Shown here: piece by piece, positions 30,001 through 38,208 of the stretch
Position numbering within the stretch: position 1 is the first letter of the stretch
Layout of the letters: the number at the start of each line of letters is the position of its first letter
Assembly: GCF_017309585.1 (NCBI RefSeq)
Contig: NZ_CP071321.1
Location: 4,236,001-4,300,000, forward strand
Direction: 5' to 3'
DNA: 64,000 bases
DNA from: Nitrogeniibacter aestuarii
GTDB taxonomy: Bacteria; Pseudomonadota; Gammaproteobacteria; Burkholderiales; Rhodocyclaceae
Made by a program: the position numbers and the translations under genes
The notes under the pieces: model-generated
The model's database searches: none
The model's input: only the letters and a program-made list of their open reading frames with translations
Told to the model about the DNA's origin: nothing

Positions 30001-30576
30001 ATGACCCTGCTCGTCCTCGGCCTGATCCTCTTCCTCGGCACGCATGCCATCTCCATCGTCAACGAGCCCTGGCGAGAGCGCATGCATGCCCGCTTCGGCG
30101 AGATCGGCTGGAAAGGGATCTACAGCGTGGTCGCGCTGATCGGCTTCGTGCTCATCATTCACGGCTACGGGCAGGCGCGCCTCGATCCGGTGGTGATCTA
30201 CAACCCGCCGTTCTGGCTGCGCCATGTGGCCATGCTGCTGTTGGTGCCCGTCTTTCCTCTGCTCCTGGCCACCTACCTGCCCGGCCGCATCAAGTCGGCC
30301 ACCCGACACCCCATGCTCGTGGCGACCAAGCTCTGGGCCCTGGCCCATCTGCTCGCCAACGGCACGCTGGCCGACGTCCTGCTCTTCGGCGGCTTCCTCG
30401 CCTGGGCGGTGGCCGACCGCATCTCCCTGAAGCGGCGCCAGCCACGCCCCCTGCACACCGCGCCGGCCGGAAAGGCCAACGACATCATCGCCATCGTCGG
30501 CGGGCTGGCGATTTACGGTGCGTTCGTGATGTTCCTGCACACCTGGCTGATCGGGGTATCACCGATCGGTCGATAA
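30001..30576 (+). CDS. NnrU family membrane protein
   Basis: 191 aa from the ATG at 30001; the frame is open far upstream through the hydrolase and is not used. About five to six membrane helices. The NnrU pattern is clear: 'LILFLGTHAISIV', 'GWKGIYSVVALIGFVLIIHGYG', 'RHPMLVATKLWALAHLLANG'. NnrU was found near nitric-oxide-reductase genes in denitrifiers and related proteins occur in carotenoid and heme contexts; its reaction here is unknown. Its 3' end overlaps the convergent C13 protein by 18 bp. Confidence 0.9.
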   Translation: MTLLVLGLILFLGTHAISIVNEPWRERMHARFGEIGWKGIYSVVALIGFVLIIHGYGQARLDPVVIYNPPFWLRHVAMLLLVPVFPLLLATYLPGRIKSATRHPMLVATKLWALAHLLANGTLADVLLFGGFLAWAVADRISLKRRQPRPLHTAPAGKANDIIAIVGGLAIYGAFVMFLHTWLIGVSPIGR

Positions 30577-32553
30577 GCGCGTACTCCCCGGGGAGTCGGC
30601 AGCCTCCGTTTGAGCGAGCCGCGCTTCAATGGCTGCCAGCGCTGCCCTGATGTTCTCCCCCACGGCGATCTGGGGAAGCGATGGTTTGAGCGATTCTTTA
30701 CGTTCCCGCTCATCGACTGCAGCCTTGGCAGCCGTGAAGGCAGATTCGAAGGAATAGCTTTCCCGAAGCGCCTCGTCGAACATAGCGCGGCCAAAGAAGG
30801 TCCACTCGTTTTCGTGACTGCAGCCATGTGAATTGCGGTCATGCCGAGAAGCACTCATCACCATCGTGTTCTCGTCCGCCAGGCGCGAGACAAAGCCCCC
30901 CGAGTAACATGCCGACACCACAATGACCCGATAGCGGATCTTTGCCTCATCCAGTGCCGCCTTGAGCGTTTCAGGCGTGAGTGCGTCGAACTGGTAAGGC
31001 CCCAGCTGAAGATCGAAGGTGAAATCCGACGCACCATGCGAGGTCATGAACAGCATCAGAACATCTTCATCGAGGTTCATGCGCTCTCCCATGATCACGA
31101 GCGCCTTTCGAAGTGCGGTCATGCTCGCGACCGGATGGGTCAACATGGTGTTGGTATTGTTGACCAGCAACAGATTGTGGCCAGCCGTATCAAAACGGGT
31201 CGTCATGAGTTGATCGACCGCAACCACCTCGCGCAGGAACACGTCCTGACTGCCGTGCCCACCCATGGAAATCGAGAATAGTTCCGGGATGCCTTCGCGC
31301 CCCGGCCGAATGGCATTCAGTGCGCTGGATAGCAGTTCCGGCTGAGCGTACAGGACGGCTTCGTTGGTCATCCGCGCCTGTCGCGCTTCCCAGGCCGCGT
31401 AGGCGGAATTGTCAAACGGCGGCTGCCAGATGTCCTCGTTGACCTGCTGCAGCCACCAGGAGGGAATGACCAGCACGAGCATCATCGCCAGAAAGGCCGC
31501 CGCGCGATGGCCCGCATCAAGCGATTGCGAGCGAATCAATGCCACCACGCTCGCGAGGATCATCCACACGTAGAAAGCCCAGTACAGCAAGGCGCCGGTC
31601 TCTCCGGCCATTTCCCACCAGTTCGCCGGAATCAAACCAAGGATCGAGAAGATCGCCCTGCCAGCCACAAGCACGCTCATCATCGCGACCGCACCGACGA
31701 GCGCACGCCGATCATCGCCCGCCAACCGCGCCGTCAGCCAGGCGGTTGCCAGGATCAAGGGGATGAAATAGAGCATGTGTGGCACGCCCGCGAGATTGAA
31801 GGTACTGCCCTCACCGGCACGCAAGCGCGTCTCGATCAAGTTGAGCGTAAGAGACGTAGCAAAGAGCAGGATCAACTGCAGTGCACTGCCGGTCAGATGC
31901 CCATCGGCACGAGTCGGCGAAACGAAAAAGGTGGCCCCGGCTTTCAGATTGCGCAGCCAATCCCGCACATGGCTACTTCCCGCTGGTTCTGGTGCGTTCG
32001 CTGGCGCATGGGTTTTCACGGCGAAGCCACTCAAGGCGGACACCTCTGCCAGGAGCGCGGAGGCAGTCCATGGTGCGGGCAACCTGTCGAGCGGAACCAC
32101 GATCACCTGCAGGGTATCGAGGTGAATAAAGAGCCGCTCGCCCTTGCGCTGAATGCCGGCAACCTTACGCCACTCAAGCGAGCCCGAGGCGCCGTCGTAG
32201 GCGATGTCCAGACCGTCTTCGCTCAGGGTCAGCACATACTCGCTCGCCTGCCGGTCCGCGAGTCTGCGCAGTGTGCGCTGCTGCCGGTAGAGCGCGCTGA
32301 AAAAAACCAGAATGAAGCCGAGGATGAACAAGCTGCCCGAGCCACCCGGCAAGGCATCCACAAATCCGGTCGCGTCGGACTTGACCCACCACGTGATTCC
32401 GCCCCCGATGACCGCATACAGCAGGACCGTGGCGACGAAGGCGCGAAGCTTTCGCGAGCCTGAGCCATGGCTGGTCGAGGTCACCTGGCGGATCGCGGCA
32501 ATATGGTCATCGGCGGATACGCGCAAACTCAATTCAATCGGGCTGTGTGGCAT
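30559..32553 (-). CDS. polytopic membrane protein with C-terminal peptidase C13 (legumain-like) domain
   Basis: 664 aa from the ATG at 32553; an ATG at 32592 is possible, and neither has a clear ribosome-binding site. Two N-terminal helices (about 40-60, 68-90) are followed by a small cytoplasmic domain resembling YcxB-like modules ('VLTLSEDGLDIAYDGASGSLEW'). About five more helices lie at roughly 205-385. The C-terminal domain (about 440-650) has the C13 caspase-fold dyad His506 in 'MTSHGASDF' and Cys549 in 'VVSACYSGGF', 43 residues apart as in legumains. A serine in the Cys context supports an active protease. Target and trigger are unknown. Confidence 0.85.
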   Translation of the reverse strand: MPHSPIELSLRVSADDHIAAIRQVTSTSHGSGSRKLRAFVATVLLYAVIGGGITWWVKSDATGFVDALPGGSGSLFILGFILVFFSALYRQQRTLRRLADRQASEYVLTLSEDGLDIAYDGASGSLEWRKVAGIQRKGERLFIHLDTLQVIVVPLDRLPAPWTASALLAEVSALSGFAVKTHAPANAPEPAGSSHVRDWLRNLKAGATFFVSPTRADGHLTGSALQLILLFATSLTLNLIETRLRAGEGSTFNLAGVPHMLYFIPLILATAWLTARLAGDDRRALVGAVAMMSVLVAGRAIFSILGLIPANWWEMAGETGALLYWAFYVWMILASVVALIRSQSLDAGHRAAAFLAMMLVLVIPSWWLQQVNEDIWQPPFDNSAYAAWEARQARMTNEAVLYAQPELLSSALNAIRPGREGIPELFSISMGGHGSQDVFLREVVAVDQLMTTRFDTAGHNLLLVNNTNTMLTHPVASMTALRKALVIMGERMNLDEDVLMLFMTSHGASDFTFDLQLGPYQFDALTPETLKAALDEAKIRYRVIVVSACYSGGFVSRLADENTMVMSASRHDRNSHGCSHENEWTFFGRAMFDEALRESYSFESAFTAAKAAVDERERKESLKPSLPQIAVGENIRAALAAIEARLAQTEAADSPGSTRLSTDR

Positions 32554-32669
32554 GTCGAGCAATCGTTTCTGAATATGTCGACAGAATACCATCTGGGTAT
32601 TTCATGTCTTCCCCCGCGTGACGCGTTCACAAACCACTCACCGCCCTAAAGTTTTTTCCGTCTTTGCCG

Positions 32670-32675
32670 TATACT
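32670..32675 (+). promoter_or_regulatory. -10 element for the ahcY transcript
   Basis: TATACT lies 8 bp before the SAH riboswitch aptamer, so transcription would begin just ahead of it. No good -35 hexamer is visible at 16-18 bp; the upstream tract is T-rich. Confidence 0.4.
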
Positions 32676-32683
32676 TCCGAACT

Positions 32684-32776
32684 TTCCGAGGAGCGCTGCG
32701 AGGCCGCCGGTCATCCCTGACCGCCCCCAGGCTCGGAAAGCCACCCGCCACGGGTGGCCTGGTTTCAACGGCGCTC
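32684..32776 (+). promoter_or_regulatory. SAH riboswitch in the ahcY leader
   Basis: TTCCGAGGAGCGCTGCGAGG opens the aptamer, a short hairpin (CCGCCGGTCATCCCTGACCGC) follows, then CCCAGGCTCGGAA closes the outer stem. A second hairpin (GCCACCC..GGGTGGC) and a final AACGGCGCTC give the 3' pseudoknot strand pairing with GAGCGC. It is the same architecture as in the metH leader. The ahcY start is 82 bp downstream; SAH accumulation should switch on its own hydrolase. Confidence 0.95.
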
Positions 32777-32857
32777 ACGACATCAACCCGTGCCGGGCAC
32801 GGGAGGTGCGTGAGCTCGGACGCCCCCGCCTCCCCCCGGTCATAGCAAGGAGTTCGC

Positions 32858-34267
32858 ATGAACGCTGTGACTGACTTTAGCGACTACATCGTCGCCGACA
32901 TGAAGCTGGCCGATTTCGGCCGTCGTGAAATCGCCATCGCCGAAACCGAAATGCCGGGTCTCATGGCCATCCGCGAGGAATACGCCAAGACCCAGCCGCT
33001 CAAGGGCGCACGCATCACCGGTTCGCTGCACATGACCATTCAGACCGCCGTGCTCATCGAGACGCTGGTGGCGCTGGGGGCCGAAGTGCGCTGGGCCTCG
33101 TGCAACATCTTCTCCACGCAGGACCATGCCGCAGCCGCCATTGCCGCCCAGCGCATTCCGGTCTTTGCCGTGAAGGGCGAGTCGCTGACCGACTACTGGG
33201 ACTACACCCACCGCATTTTCGAGTGGGCCGACGGCGGCTACTCCAACATGATTCTTGACGACGGTGGCGATGCCACGCTGCTGCTGCACCTGGGTGCCAA
33301 GGCCGAGAAAGACCAGAGCGTGATCGCCAAGCCGACCAGCGAAGAGGAAACCTGCCTGTTCGCCGCCATCAAGGCCAAGCTGGCCACCGACCCGACCTGG
33401 TACTCCACCCGCCTGGAACAGATCAAGGGCGTGACCGAAGAGACCACCACCGGTGTGCATCGTCTGTACCAGATGCACCAGCGTGGCGATCTGCGCTTCC
33501 CGGCCATCAACGTGAATGATTCGGTCACCAAGTCCAAGTTCGACAACCTGTACGGCTGCCGCGAATCGCTGGTGGACGGCATCAAGCGCGCCACCGACGT
33601 GATGATCGCAGGCAAGGTGGCCGTGGTGTGCGGCTATGGCGATGTGGGCAAGGGCTCCGCCCAGGCACTGCGTGCCCTGTCCGCCCAGGTGTGGATCACC
33701 GAAATCGACCCGATCTGCGCGCTGCAGGCGGCGATGGAAGGCTACCGCGTGGTGACCATGGAACAGGCGGCCGCCCATGGCGACATCTTCGTGACCACCA
33801 CCGGCAACTTCCACGTGATCACGCACGATCACATGAAGGCCATGAAAGACCAGGCCATCGTGTGCAACATCGGTCACTTCGACAACGAGATCGATGTCGC
33901 CTCCCTCGAGCAGTACGAGTGGGAAGAGATCAAGCCGCAGGTCGATCACGTGATCTTCCCCGATGGCAAGCGCATCATCCTGCTGGCCCAGGGCCGCCTG
34001 GTGAACCTGGGCTGCGCCACCGGCCACCCGAGCTATGTGATGAGTTCTTCGTTCGCGAACCAGACCATCGCGCAAATCGAGCTCTACACCCGGACTTCGG
34101 ACTATCCTGTCGGTGTTTACACCTTGCCCAAGCACCTGGACGAGAAGGTCGCCCGCCTGCAGCTCAGAAAGCTCAACGTGACGCTGACGGAACTGACCGA
34201 CGAGCAGGCTGCCTATATTGGTGTACCGAAACAGGGGCCGTACAAGCCGGAGCACTACCGCTACTGA
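32858..34267 (+). CDS. ahcY: adenosylhomocysteinase (S-adenosyl-L-homocysteine hydrolase)
   Basis: 469 aa; the ATG follows AAGGAGTTCGC. It cleaves S-adenosylhomocysteine reversibly to adenosine and homocysteine using tightly bound NAD+, removing the product inhibitor of methyltransferases. The NAD site reads 'VVCGYGDVGKGSAQAL'; substrate residues lie in 'GSLHMTIQTAVLIETL' and 'SCNIFSTQDHAAAA'. The C-terminus 'YKPEHYRY' is typical and the 'P..RY' end contributes to the neighbour's NAD site in the tetramer. It heads a cluster that ends with metF. Confidence 0.98.
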   Translation: MNAVTDFSDYIVADMKLADFGRREIAIAETEMPGLMAIREEYAKTQPLKGARITGSLHMTIQTAVLIETLVALGAEVRWASCNIFSTQDHAAAAIAAQRIPVFAVKGESLTDYWDYTHRIFEWADGGYSNMILDDGGDATLLLHLGAKAEKDQSVIAKPTSEEETCLFAAIKAKLATDPTWYSTRLEQIKGVTEETTTGVHRLYQMHQRGDLRFPAINVNDSVTKSKFDNLYGCRESLVDGIKRATDVMIAGKVAVVCGYGDVGKGSAQALRALSAQVWITEIDPICALQAAMEGYRVVTMEQAAAHGDIFVTTTGNFHVITHDHMKAMKDQAIVCNIGHFDNEIDVASLEQYEWEEIKPQVDHVIFPDGKRIILLAQGRLVNLGCATGHPSYVMSSSFANQTIAQIELYTRTSDYPVGVYTLPKHLDEKVARLQLRKLNVTLTELTDEQAAYIGVPKQGPYKPEHYRY

Positions 34268-34284
34268 TCGGGTTCGGCCCTGAG

Positions 34285-34313
34285 TCGGCCGGCATTCTTG
34301 CAATGCCGGCCGA
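34285..34313 (+). other. strong RNA hairpin between ahcY and the GNAT gene
   Basis: A 12-bp perfect stem (TCGGCCGGCATT pairing with AATGCCGGCCGA) with a 5-base loop starts 18 bp after the ahcY stop. There is no T-tract, so it may be a processing or 3'-protecting hairpin inside an operon rather than a terminator. Confidence 0.6.
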
Positions 34314-34334
34314 TTGAATCGCTCAGGAGGAGCC

Positions 34335-34994
34335 ATGCCCAATACCCGCGTGCGCCACACGCGACCGGACGACATTCCGGAACTCATCGCGCTGCAGGCG
34401 CGTGTCTATCCCGAAATCCCCCCCTGGAGCCGGCGCAAACTGGCCGAACAGCTCGACGTGTTCCCTCAAGGGCAGCTCGTGGCGGAGAGTGAGGATGGCG
34501 TGATCATCGGCTGCGCCAGCGCGCTCATCATCATCTGGGACGACTGGTCCGACTCGCACACCTGGAAGGAAATCACCGGCGCGGGCACCTTCGAGCATCA
34601 CACCCCCGAGGGCAAGACGCTCTATGGCGCAGAGGTGTTCGTCGCACCCGAGGCTCGTGGCACAGGCGCAGGGCACAAGCTCTACGAAGGCCGTCGCAGC
34701 ATCTGCCGGGCGATGAATCTCAAACGCATCATTGCCTGCGGTCGCCTGCCTGGTTATCACACGCATGCTGCCGAGATGTCACCACAGACCTACGCCCAGA
34801 AAGTGGTGTGGGGCGACTTCAAGGACATGGTGCTCAGCTTTCAGCTGCATGAAGGCTTCGATTTCTGCGGCGTCATCGAGGACTACCTGCCCGAAGACAA
34901 GGAGTCTTGCGGACACGCCTCGATCATCGTCTGGATCAACGACGACTACGACCCGTCCCGACCCACCCACATTCCGGAGACCATCGACCTATGA
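34335..34994 (+). CDS. GNAT family N-acetyltransferase
   Basis: 219 aa; the ATG follows CAGGAGGAGCC. An acetyl-CoA-dependent acyltransferase fold: 'RHTRPDDIPELIALQARVY' at the N-terminus and the acetyl-CoA loop in 'VFVAPEARGTGAGHKLYEGR'. The C-terminal 90 residues are longer than in a minimal GNAT. Its stop overlaps the start of the next gene by ATGA, so the two are translationally coupled. In other bacteria these two modules occur fused in one polypeptide, which supports joint action. The acyl acceptor is unknown. Confidence 0.9.
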   Translation: MPNTRVRHTRPDDIPELIALQARVYPEIPPWSRRKLAEQLDVFPQGQLVAESEDGVIIGCASALIIIWDDWSDSHTWKEITGAGTFEHHTPEGKTLYGAEVFVAPEARGTGAGHKLYEGRRSICRAMNLKRIIACGRLPGYHTHAAEMSPQTYAQKVVWGDFKDMVLSFQLHEGFDFCGVIEDYLPEDKESCGHASIIVWINDDYDPSRPTHIPETIDL

Positions 34995-35866
34995 TCGTAC
35001 GCATTGCCGCCGTCCAATACCTGCTGCGCCAGATCCACGACTGGTCGGGTTTCGAGAACCAGGTGCGCTTCATCATGAAAGCCGCCGGGGACTACAACCC
35101 CCAGTTCGTGCTGCTGCCCGAGATCTTCACCACCCAGCTCATGAGCTTCATGGATTCGTCCGACGTGAGCCAGGCGGTGCGCAACATGCACGACTACACC
35201 CGCCGCTACAAAGACCTCATGCAGGAGCTGGCGGCCCAGTGGAATGTGCACCTCATCGGCGGCAGCCACCCGCACGTGAATGAAGAGGGCAAGCTGCTCA
35301 ACACCGCCTTCTACTTCACCCCCACGGGCGAAGTGTATGAACAGGACAAGATCCACCGCACCCGCTGGGAGCGCGAGAAGTGGAACACCGACGCCGGCGA
35401 CCAGCTGCGCCTGTTCGAGACGCCTTTCGGCAAGATCGCCATCCTGATCTGCTACGACATCGAGTTCCCCGAACTGGCCCGCATGGTGTGCGAGGCCGGC
35501 GCCGACATCCTGTTCGTGCCTTCATGTACCGACGACCGCCAAGGCTTTCTACGGGTGCGCTACTGCTGCCACGCCCGAGCCATCGAAAACCAGGTGTTCG
35601 TGGTGCATACCAGCACCGTGGGCAACCTGCCGGTCGAGGGTCTCGGTCTGCATTACGGCCAGGCCTCCATCATCACCCCGTCGGACTTCCCCTTTGCCCG
35701 CGACGGCATTGCCGCCGAAGGCACGCCCAACATCGAACAGATCGTGGTGGCTGAAGTGGATCTGGCCGACCTGGAAGCGAACCGCATCAAGGGCACCACC
35801 ATCCCGCTCTACGACAAGCGCAAGGATGTGTATGAGCATCCGGTCGAAGTGGTGAAAGTGGGGTGA
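34991..35866 (+). CDS. carbon-nitrogen hydrolase (nitrilase superfamily)
   Basis: 291 aa from the ATG at 34991. The catalytic triad is Glu44 ('LLPEIFTT'), Lys120 ('YEQDKIHRT') and Cys154 ('ILICYDIEFPE'), all in family position. These enzymes hydrolyse amides or nitriles through a Cys thioester. The 'DKIHRTRWE' and 'ICYDIEFPELAR' strings resemble the GNAT-linked amidohydrolase branch rather than NAD synthetase or biotin-type enzymes. The substrate is unknown; it lies between ahcY and metF. Confidence 0.92.
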   Translation: MIVRIAAVQYLLRQIHDWSGFENQVRFIMKAAGDYNPQFVLLPEIFTTQLMSFMDSSDVSQAVRNMHDYTRRYKDLMQELAAQWNVHLIGGSHPHVNEEGKLLNTAFYFTPTGEVYEQDKIHRTRWEREKWNTDAGDQLRLFETPFGKIAILICYDIEFPELARMVCEAGADILFVPSCTDDRQGFLRVRYCCHARAIENQVFVVHTSTVGNLPVEGLGLHYGQASIITPSDFPFARDGIAAEGTPNIEQIVVAEVDLADLEANRIKGTTIPLYDKRKDVYEHPVEVVKVG

Positions 35867-35879
35867 GCCGCACGTGTCG

Positions 35880-36707
35880 ATGAAATCCTTTCACCGTCGC
35901 TCGGCCAAGCCGGCGCCGGTGCCCCAGCCCCACGTGTCCGAAGCCGTCGATCGCGGCGGCCTGTTCCGTATCGACAGCCTGCTGGTCGAGCGCGGCTACG
36001 CGCCTTCGCGCACGTCAGCCCAGCGCATGATCACCAAGGGCCGGGTCACGGTGGACGGTGAAATCATCAAGAAAGCGTCGATGGCCTTCGCCATCAACGC
36101 CGACATCGAGGTCGAGCCGGCCGAGGACGACCTCTATGTCTCGCGTGGCGGACTCAAGCTTGCCGGCGCGCTCAGGCAAACCGGGCTGGACGTGTCGGAC
36201 ATGAGCTGCCTCGACGTGGGCCAGTCCACCGGCGGCTTCACCGACTGTCTGCTGCAAGCCGGCGCCGCCCATGTCACCGGCATCGAAGTGGGCCACGACC
36301 AGCTCCACCCACGCCTGCAGAACCACCCGCAAGTGCGCTGCCGCGAGGGCATCAACGCGCGCACCCTGAGCCGTGCCGACTTCGACGATCTGTACCCGGA
36401 GGCCGGCTTCGACCTCATCGTCTGCGACGCCAGCTTCATTTCACTCACGCTGCTCATGCCCCAGTGGCCCGAGCTGCTCGCGCCCGACGGGCACATCATC
36501 TCGCTGGTCAAACCCCAGTTCGAAGTCGGGCCCGGCAACCTGGGCAAGGGCGGCATCGTCACGGACACCTCGCGCTATGCCGAAGTGGAACGTAAAATCC
36601 GGGCTTGCGCCGAACACTGCGGCCTTCGGGTGATCGACTATTTCGACAGCCCGATCACCGGCAGCGACGGCAACCGCGAATTCTTCATTCACGCCACCCG
36701 GGCCTGA
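35880..36707 (+). CDS. TlyA family rRNA 2'-O-methyltransferase / S4-domain protein
   Basis: 275 aa from the ATG at 35880; a GTG two codons earlier (35874) is nearly as likely. The S4 RNA-binding domain is at about 30-90 ('RIDSLLVERGYAPSRTSAQRMI'). A FtsJ-like SAM methyltransferase follows, with 'CLDVGQSTGGFTDCLLQAGA' (SAM site), 'IVCDASFISL' and 'LVKPQFEVGPG' as the Lys/Glu part of the catalytic set. TlyA 2'-O-methylates C1409 of 16S and C1920 of 23S rRNA in actinobacteria and campylobacters; in proteobacteria the role is less certain. As a methyltransferase inside the ahcY cluster it is a producer of SAH. Confidence 0.92.
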   Translation: MKSFHRRSAKPAPVPQPHVSEAVDRGGLFRIDSLLVERGYAPSRTSAQRMITKGRVTVDGEIIKKASMAFAINADIEVEPAEDDLYVSRGGLKLAGALRQTGLDVSDMSCLDVGQSTGGFTDCLLQAGAAHVTGIEVGHDQLHPRLQNHPQVRCREGINARTLSRADFDDLYPEAGFDLIVCDASFISLTLLMPQWPELLAPDGHIISLVKPQFEVGPGNLGKGGIVTDTSRYAEVERKIRACAEHCGLRVIDYFDSPITGSDGNREFFIHATRA

Positions 36708-36732
36708 AGCCCGGCACGACACCACGACAACA

Positions 36733-37569
36733 ATGACCCAGAAGATCCCGTTCTCACTCGAATTCTTCCCGCCGCAGACCGACGCCGGCGTCGCCAAACT
36801 GCGCGACACGCGAGCCCAGCTCGCCCAGCTCAAGCCCGAATTCTTCTCGGTCACGTATGGCGCCGGCGGCTCCACGCAGGAGCGGACCTTCGACACCGTC
36901 TTCGAGATTCAGGACGAAGGCCTCGAGGCAGCGCCTCACCTGTCGTGCATCGGCAGCACCAAGGACAGCATCCGCGCCATTCTCAATCGCTATCGGGAGC
37001 GGGGCATCAAGCGCATCGTCGCCTTGCGCGGCGACCTGCCCTCCGGCGTCCAGGGCGGCGGCGAACTGCGCTACGCCAACGAACTGGTCGAATTCATCCG
37101 CGCGGAAACCGGCGACTGGTTCAGTATCGAAGTGGCCGCCTACCCGGAATACCACCCCCAGGCCCGCAACGCCCAGGCCGACCTCGACGCCTTCAAGCGC
37201 AAGGTCGCCGCGGGCGCCAACTCGGCCATCACCCAGTACTTCTTCAACGTGGATGCCTACCTGCACTTCCGTGACGAGTGCGAGGCCATGGGCATCAGCA
37301 TTCCCATCGTGCCCGGCATCATGCCGATCGTGAGCTTCAGCAAGCTGGCCCGCTTCTCGGACGCCTGCGGCGCCGAGATCCCGCGCTGGATGCGTCGCAA
37401 GTTCGAATCTTTCGGCGACGACACCGACTCGGTCAAGGCCTTCGGCCTCGACGTGGTCACCGACCTCGCCGCCAAGCTGATCGACGCCGGTGCCCCGAGC
37501 CTGCACTTCTACAGCATGAACCAGGCCGGGCCGACCTCGACGATCGTGGAGCGGCTGGGTCTCGTGTGA
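36733..37569 (+). CDS. metF: methylenetetrahydrofolate reductase [NAD(P)H]
   Basis: 278 aa flavoprotein reducing 5,10-methylene-THF to 5-methyl-THF, the methyl donor of MetH. The short bacterial form without a regulatory domain. Family marks: 'FSLEFFPPQTDAG', 'FFSVTYGAGGSTQERT', 'RIVALRGDLPSG' and 'SAITQYFFNVDAYLHF'. The C-terminal 'GAPSLHFYSMN' binds FAD/folate. It ends the ahcY cluster and is followed by a strong terminator; the 26-bp gap from tlyA suggests co-transcription. Confidence 0.97.
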   Translation: MTQKIPFSLEFFPPQTDAGVAKLRDTRAQLAQLKPEFFSVTYGAGGSTQERTFDTVFEIQDEGLEAAPHLSCIGSTKDSIRAILNRYRERGIKRIVALRGDLPSGVQGGGELRYANELVEFIRAETGDWFSIEVAAYPEYHPQARNAQADLDAFKRKVAAGANSAITQYFFNVDAYLHFRDECEAMGISIPIVPGIMPIVSFSKLARFSDACGAEIPRWMRRKFESFGDDTDSVKAFGLDVVTDLAAKLIDAGAPSLHFYSMNQAGPTSTIVERLGLV

Positions 37570-37596
37570 GGGTAAGGGCAAGCTCTCTTCGACACG

Positions 37597-37623
37597 TACC
37601 GGCCATATGGCCGGTATTTTTTT
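37597..37623 (+). terminator. Rho-independent terminator after metF
   Basis: An 8-bp perfect stem TACCGGCC / GGCCGGTA with ATAT loop is followed by seven T. It closes the ahcY-metF transcription unit. Confidence 0.93.
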
Positions 37624-37712
37624 GCCAGGGCATGGCAGCCCCCTTGCATGACAAGACCATTCGCAGTTTCAATGGACCGCGACAGTCAGACTTCCCCTTT
37701 CAGGACTCGACT

Positions 37713-38195
37713 TTGAAATCAGACGACGAACACGGCGCCACCGCAGCCCTGCGGTGGATCGCCGCACTGCTCAAAGACCTCGACTGCCCTTATGTCATCT
37801 GCGGAGGCCTCGCTGCTGCCGGCTTTGGCGCGACTCGACCGATTCACGACATCGATCTGTTCGTCCCTGGCCATCGGTTCCAGGACGTCGTTCAAGCCGC
37901 CCGCGATTTCATTTCCAAACCGGCAACGCACTATCGCCACGAGCACTGGGATCTCGACTACGTCCAGTTCATTTATCAGGGCACGAAGATCGAAGTCGGC
38001 AACGCTGACGGCGCGAAGATCCTCAATGCCCAAAAGCATGAGTGGGTTGCACTCGACATCGACTTTCGGGATCCGGACATCGTGACGGTACTGGGCGTGT
38101 CGGTCCCGCTGATGCACCGTGACGCCTTGATCGCCTACAAGCGCCTCCTCGACCGTGTCGTGGACCGGGAGGACATTCAGGCAATTTCCCCCTGA
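37713..38195 (+). CDS. nucleotidyltransferase-fold protein (MNT/AbiEii-like)
   Basis: 160 aa from a TTG at 37713, chosen because CAGGA sits 7 bp upstream; an ATG at 37632 would add 27 residues but has no usable ribosome-binding site. The core motif 'CGGLAAAGFGATRPIHDIDLF' (outline residues 30-50) is the G-S/G-x-A...D-x-D signature of polymerase-beta-type nucleotidyltransferases, with metal ligands Asp46 and Asp48. The C-terminus 'LMHRDALIAYKRLLDRVVDREDI' resembles the helical end of AbiEii/kanamycin-type proteins. No antitoxin-like partner gene is adjacent, so calling it a toxin would be speculation. Confidence 0.75.
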   Translation: MKSDDEHGATAALRWIAALLKDLDCPYVICGGLAAAGFGATRPIHDIDLFVPGHRFQDVVQAARDFISKPATHYRHEHWDLDYVQFIYQGTKIEVGNADGAKILNAQKHEWVALDIDFRDPDIVTVLGVSVPLMHRDALIAYKRLLDRVVDREDIQAISP

Positions 38196-38208
38196 CCACT
38201 CAACCGGC

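Noticed and set aside
34285..34313. Terminator after ahcY
   Set aside because: A strong stem but no T-tract, and the next gene starts 22 bp later; treated as an intra-operon hairpin.
37713..38195. AbiE-type toxin-antitoxin system
   Set aside because: The nucleotidyltransferase motif is real but no antitoxin gene is adjacent; the neighbour is a convergent DUF1566 gene.
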